This document shows, piece by piece, positions 6,509-8,468 of a stretch of 8,468 nt of DNA. Below the pieces are notes generated by a model, which was not told where the DNA came from, searched no databases, and worked only from the letters and a program-made list of their open reading frames with translations. Origin of the DNA: SURF-24 sp964537965 (GTDB taxonomy: Bacteria; Bacteroidota; Ignavibacteria; Ignavibacteriales; SURF-24). The position numbers and the translations under genes were made by a program. The stretch's first letter is position 1. Each line of letters begins with the position of its first letter. The stretch spans positions 1 through 8,468 of the forward strand of contig CAZIDB010000204.1 of assembly GCA_964537965.1 (NCBI GenBank). The letters are read 5' to 3'.

Positions 6509-8468
6509 ATGAATAAATATTTTTTACTCTTTCTTTTGTTATCTGTTTTTTCATTTGCACAGGTTAATTCTCCTAAAAGGGAAATGAGAGGGGTGTGGGT
6601 TGCTACAGTCGGTAATATTGATTGGCCAAATACAACCGGTACCGGCACATCTGCAATCCAATCCCAGAAAAATGATTTAAGCAATATTTTCGATTCGCAT
6701 AAAAGCTATGGAATGAATGCAATTTTTTTCCAGGTAAGAACTATATGTGATGCCCTTTATAAAAGCAAAATAGAACCATGGTCTGGTTATCTTACCGGAA
6801 CACAGGGATCGGCTCCGTCTGATACTAACTACGATCCATTGCAATTTGCAATCGGGGAAGCGCATAAACGCGGTATGGAATTGCACGCATGGCTAAATCC
6901 TTACAGAGCAGAATTATCCGGTGGAAGCCAGGTTTCATCAGGACATGTAATTAATAAACACCCTGACTGGATAATAAAATGTACAACTTCCGAATACAGG
7001 TTTCTAAATCCCGGTTTGCCTGAAGTAAGAGAATATGTTGTTAAAATTATTATGGATATTGTAAGACGTTATGATGTTGATGGAATTCATTTCGATGACT
7101 ATTTCTATCCATATTCAGAATACGGTCCTTTTAATGATGATGCAACATTTGACGAATATTCCTACGGTTTTACTGACAGATCAGCCTGGAGAAAAAATAA
7201 TGTCAATCTTTTATGTAAAATGATTAATGACAGTATCAAGACTGTAAAGCCATGGATTAAATTTGGAATTAGTCCAAGTGGAAATATGGGTGTTAACTCA
7301 GGTATATATTGCGATCCGGTTGCATGGTTAAAAGGTAATTATACAGATTCCACCGGAACCGCATTCTCCGGCACTCCTTATATTGATTATATACTCCCTC
7401 AATTGTATACGGAAAGTTTAGGTATGATTGACAGCTGGATATCATCCGCATTCTTAAATGGAAGGGCATTATATTGTGGCCAGGCTGCTTACAGATATTC
7501 TTCATACGGCAATGATGAATTTCCGCTTGAAACAAAAATAGTAAGACGGACTGCTACAGCGGACGGTAGTGTATTTTTCAGTTCGAAGAGTTTAACCAAT
7601 AATCTTGGCGGATGCAACGACAGTATGAGATATACATATTATGCAAAACCGTCTTTGGTCCCGCAGATGAGCTGGATACCAGGAAGTTCAGTAAAACCAA
7701 ATCCGCCATCAAATTTAAGATTCATTAAAAATGCATCCGGTAAATATGAATTGAACTGGGATAAATCATTGCCAACTATTGATGGTGATACTGCATTTGC
7801 ATACTTAGTTTACAGGTTCAGCACTCAATCAGTTTACACCGATTCTGTTTCCCAGATTTTCGGAATTACAGGAACAACAAAATTAACAACTAATGATGCG
7901 CGTTATTCAATAACCAAAGGAAATAATTATGTTGTTACTGCAGTGGACAGGTATTGGAATGAAAGTGAACCAAGTAGTATTATAGTATTGGATTCAACAA
8001 GTTTAATTCCGCAAAAGCCTGTTTTGGTTTCGCCGTCAAATAATGATGAGAACCAGAAATTAACGACTACACTTGTCTGGTCTGCTATTCAACTTGCAGA
8101 AAGATATTTAATTCAGGTTTCGTTGTACCCTGATTTTCATCAGGTTGTTTATAGTCTTTCCGAGTATCGGAAAACAACACTTACATTTTCAAACATTGAA
8201 CCCGGTCAAACATATTTCTGGCGGGTTAAGGCTTTTGGAGTTGTTGGAGAAAGTGAATTTTCTGATACATTTATTTTTACTTCAGGAATTCCGGTTGCTG
8301 CAACTTTAATTTCACCACCGCATACATCTAAAGATGTTAGTTTGACTCCAACTTTTGTTTGGAGTGCGATGGATAAAGCAACATCATATCATCTGCAGGT
8401 TGCTACCACAGTGCAGTTTAATGCTTCTTCAATTATTTTGGATAAAACTGTGGCTGATACTTTTTATA
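6509..8468 (+). CDS. Secreted GHL10-family glycoside hydrolase with fibronectin type III-like modules (partial)
   Basis: The first 653 residues are present and the frame is open at the window end. Residues 1-17 form a signal peptide (hydrophobic core, SFA before Q18). Residues 24 to about 345 match the GHL10/DUF187 family (PF02638): REMRGVWVATVGNIDWP at 24-40, NAIFFQVR at 70-77, IEPWSGYLTGTQG at 88-100, AHKRGMELHAWLNPYR at 118-133, DGIHFDDYFYP at 191-201 with candidate catalytic acids D196/D197, FGISPSG at 252-258 and DYILPQLY at 293-300. A fibronectin type III-like domain follows at about 398-495, then two further modules at about 502-592 and from 595 onward. E. coli DigH, a GHL10 enzyme, cleaves peptide-free peptidoglycan strands, so a cell-wall or exopolysaccharide substrate is plausible here but unproven. 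The ATG is preceded by AGGA only 1-2 bases away, an unusually short spacing. A type IX secretion tail could lie beyond the edge. Confidence 0.9.
   Translation, partial: MNKYFLLFLLLSVFSFAQVNSPKREMRGVWVATVGNIDWPNTTGTGTSAIQSQKNDLSNIFDSHKSYGMNAIFFQVRTICDALYKSKIEPWSGYLTGTQGSAPSDTNYDPLQFAIGEAHKRGMELHAWLNPYRAELSGGSQVSSGHVINKHPDWIIKCTTSEYRFLNPGLPEVREYVVKIIMDIVRRYDVDGIHFDDYFYPYSEYGPFNDDATFDEYSYGFTDRSAWRKNNVNLLCKMINDSIKTVKPWIKFGISPSGNMGVNSGIYCDPVAWLKGNYTDSTGTAFSGTPYIDYILPQLYTESLGMIDSWISSAFLNGRALYCGQAAYRYSSYGNDEFPLETKIVRRTATADGSVFFSSKSLTNNLGGCNDSMRYTYYAKPSLVPQMSWIPGSSVKPNPPSNLRFIKNASGKYELNWDKSLPTIDGDTAFAYLVYRFSTQSVYTDSVSQIFGITGTTKLTTNDARYSITKGNNYVVTAVDRYWNESEPSSIIVLDSTSLIPQKPVLVSPSNNDENQKLTTTLVWSAIQLAERYLIQVSLYPDFHQVVYSLSEYRKTTLTFSNIEPGQTYFWRVKAFGVVGESEFSDTFIFTSGIPVAATLISPPHTSKDVSLTPTFVWSAMDKATSYHLQVATTVQFNASSIILDKTVADTFY
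8012..8468 (+). repeat. Tandem fibronectin-like modules with a 94-residue period
   Basis: Within the hydrolase, residues from about 502 and from about 595 are copies of one module. VSP (507-509), VWSA (523-526) and IQV (535-537) recur as ISP (601-603), VWSA (617-620) and LQV (629-631), each exactly 94 residues (282 bases) later. The second copy is cut by the window edge. The DNA of the copies has diverged, so the duplication is not recent. Confidence 0.7.

Noticed and set aside
1..8468. CRISPR arrays, tRNA or rRNA genes, insertion sequences, attachment sites
   Set aside because: No regularly spaced direct repeats, no cloverleaf or rRNA segments, no transposase or integrase motifs, and no terminal repeats were seen.

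Overview
The window is AT-rich, roughly one third G+C, and comes from the chromosome of a Gram-negative bacterium. The Bacteroidota/Chlorobi side, and Ignavibacteria in particular, is the best guess. This rests on protein style only: low G+C, an exported small HEAT-repeat protein, large multi-PAS histidine kinases, and a secreted GHL10 glycosidase carrying fibronectin-like modules. No 16S or other marker is present, so the assignment is an inference.

Layout. Positions 1-372 (+) are the last third of aroB (3-dehydroquinate synthase), cut by the window edge. It converges on a small exported HEAT-repeat protein at 400-804 (-), and the 27-bp gap between them holds a possible bidirectional terminator. 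A 226-bp divergent intergenic region (805-1030) holds two inverted repeats and a weak candidate promoter. Then come two large sensor histidine kinase genes on the + strand, 1031-3379 and 3369-6365, overlapping by 11 bp and probably co-transcribed. After a 143-bp gap with a weak terminator and a plausible promoter, a secreted GHL10-family glycoside hydrolase with C-terminal fibronectin type III-like modules runs from 6509 off the right edge. No stretch longer than 300 bp lacks a gene.

How the genes relate. The two kinases form the core. The first senses through a periplasmic ABC substrate-binding-like domain (PF04392 type) and has one PAS domain. The second has a CHASE8-like periplasmic domain, HAMP and four PAS domains. 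Both have complete HisKA and HATPase_c catalytic parts, neither has a receiver domain, and no response regulator lies in the window, so their output partner is unknown. The GHL10 enzyme probably acts on cell-wall or other glycans outside the cytoplasm. A link to the kinases is suggested only by position.

No clearly new biological system is visible. The points most worth checking are an A9 homopolymer in the kinase-kinase overlap that could join the two reading frames, the pairing of two receiver-less kinases, the stem-loop elements in the intergenic regions, and the exact 94-residue repeat in the truncated hydrolase.
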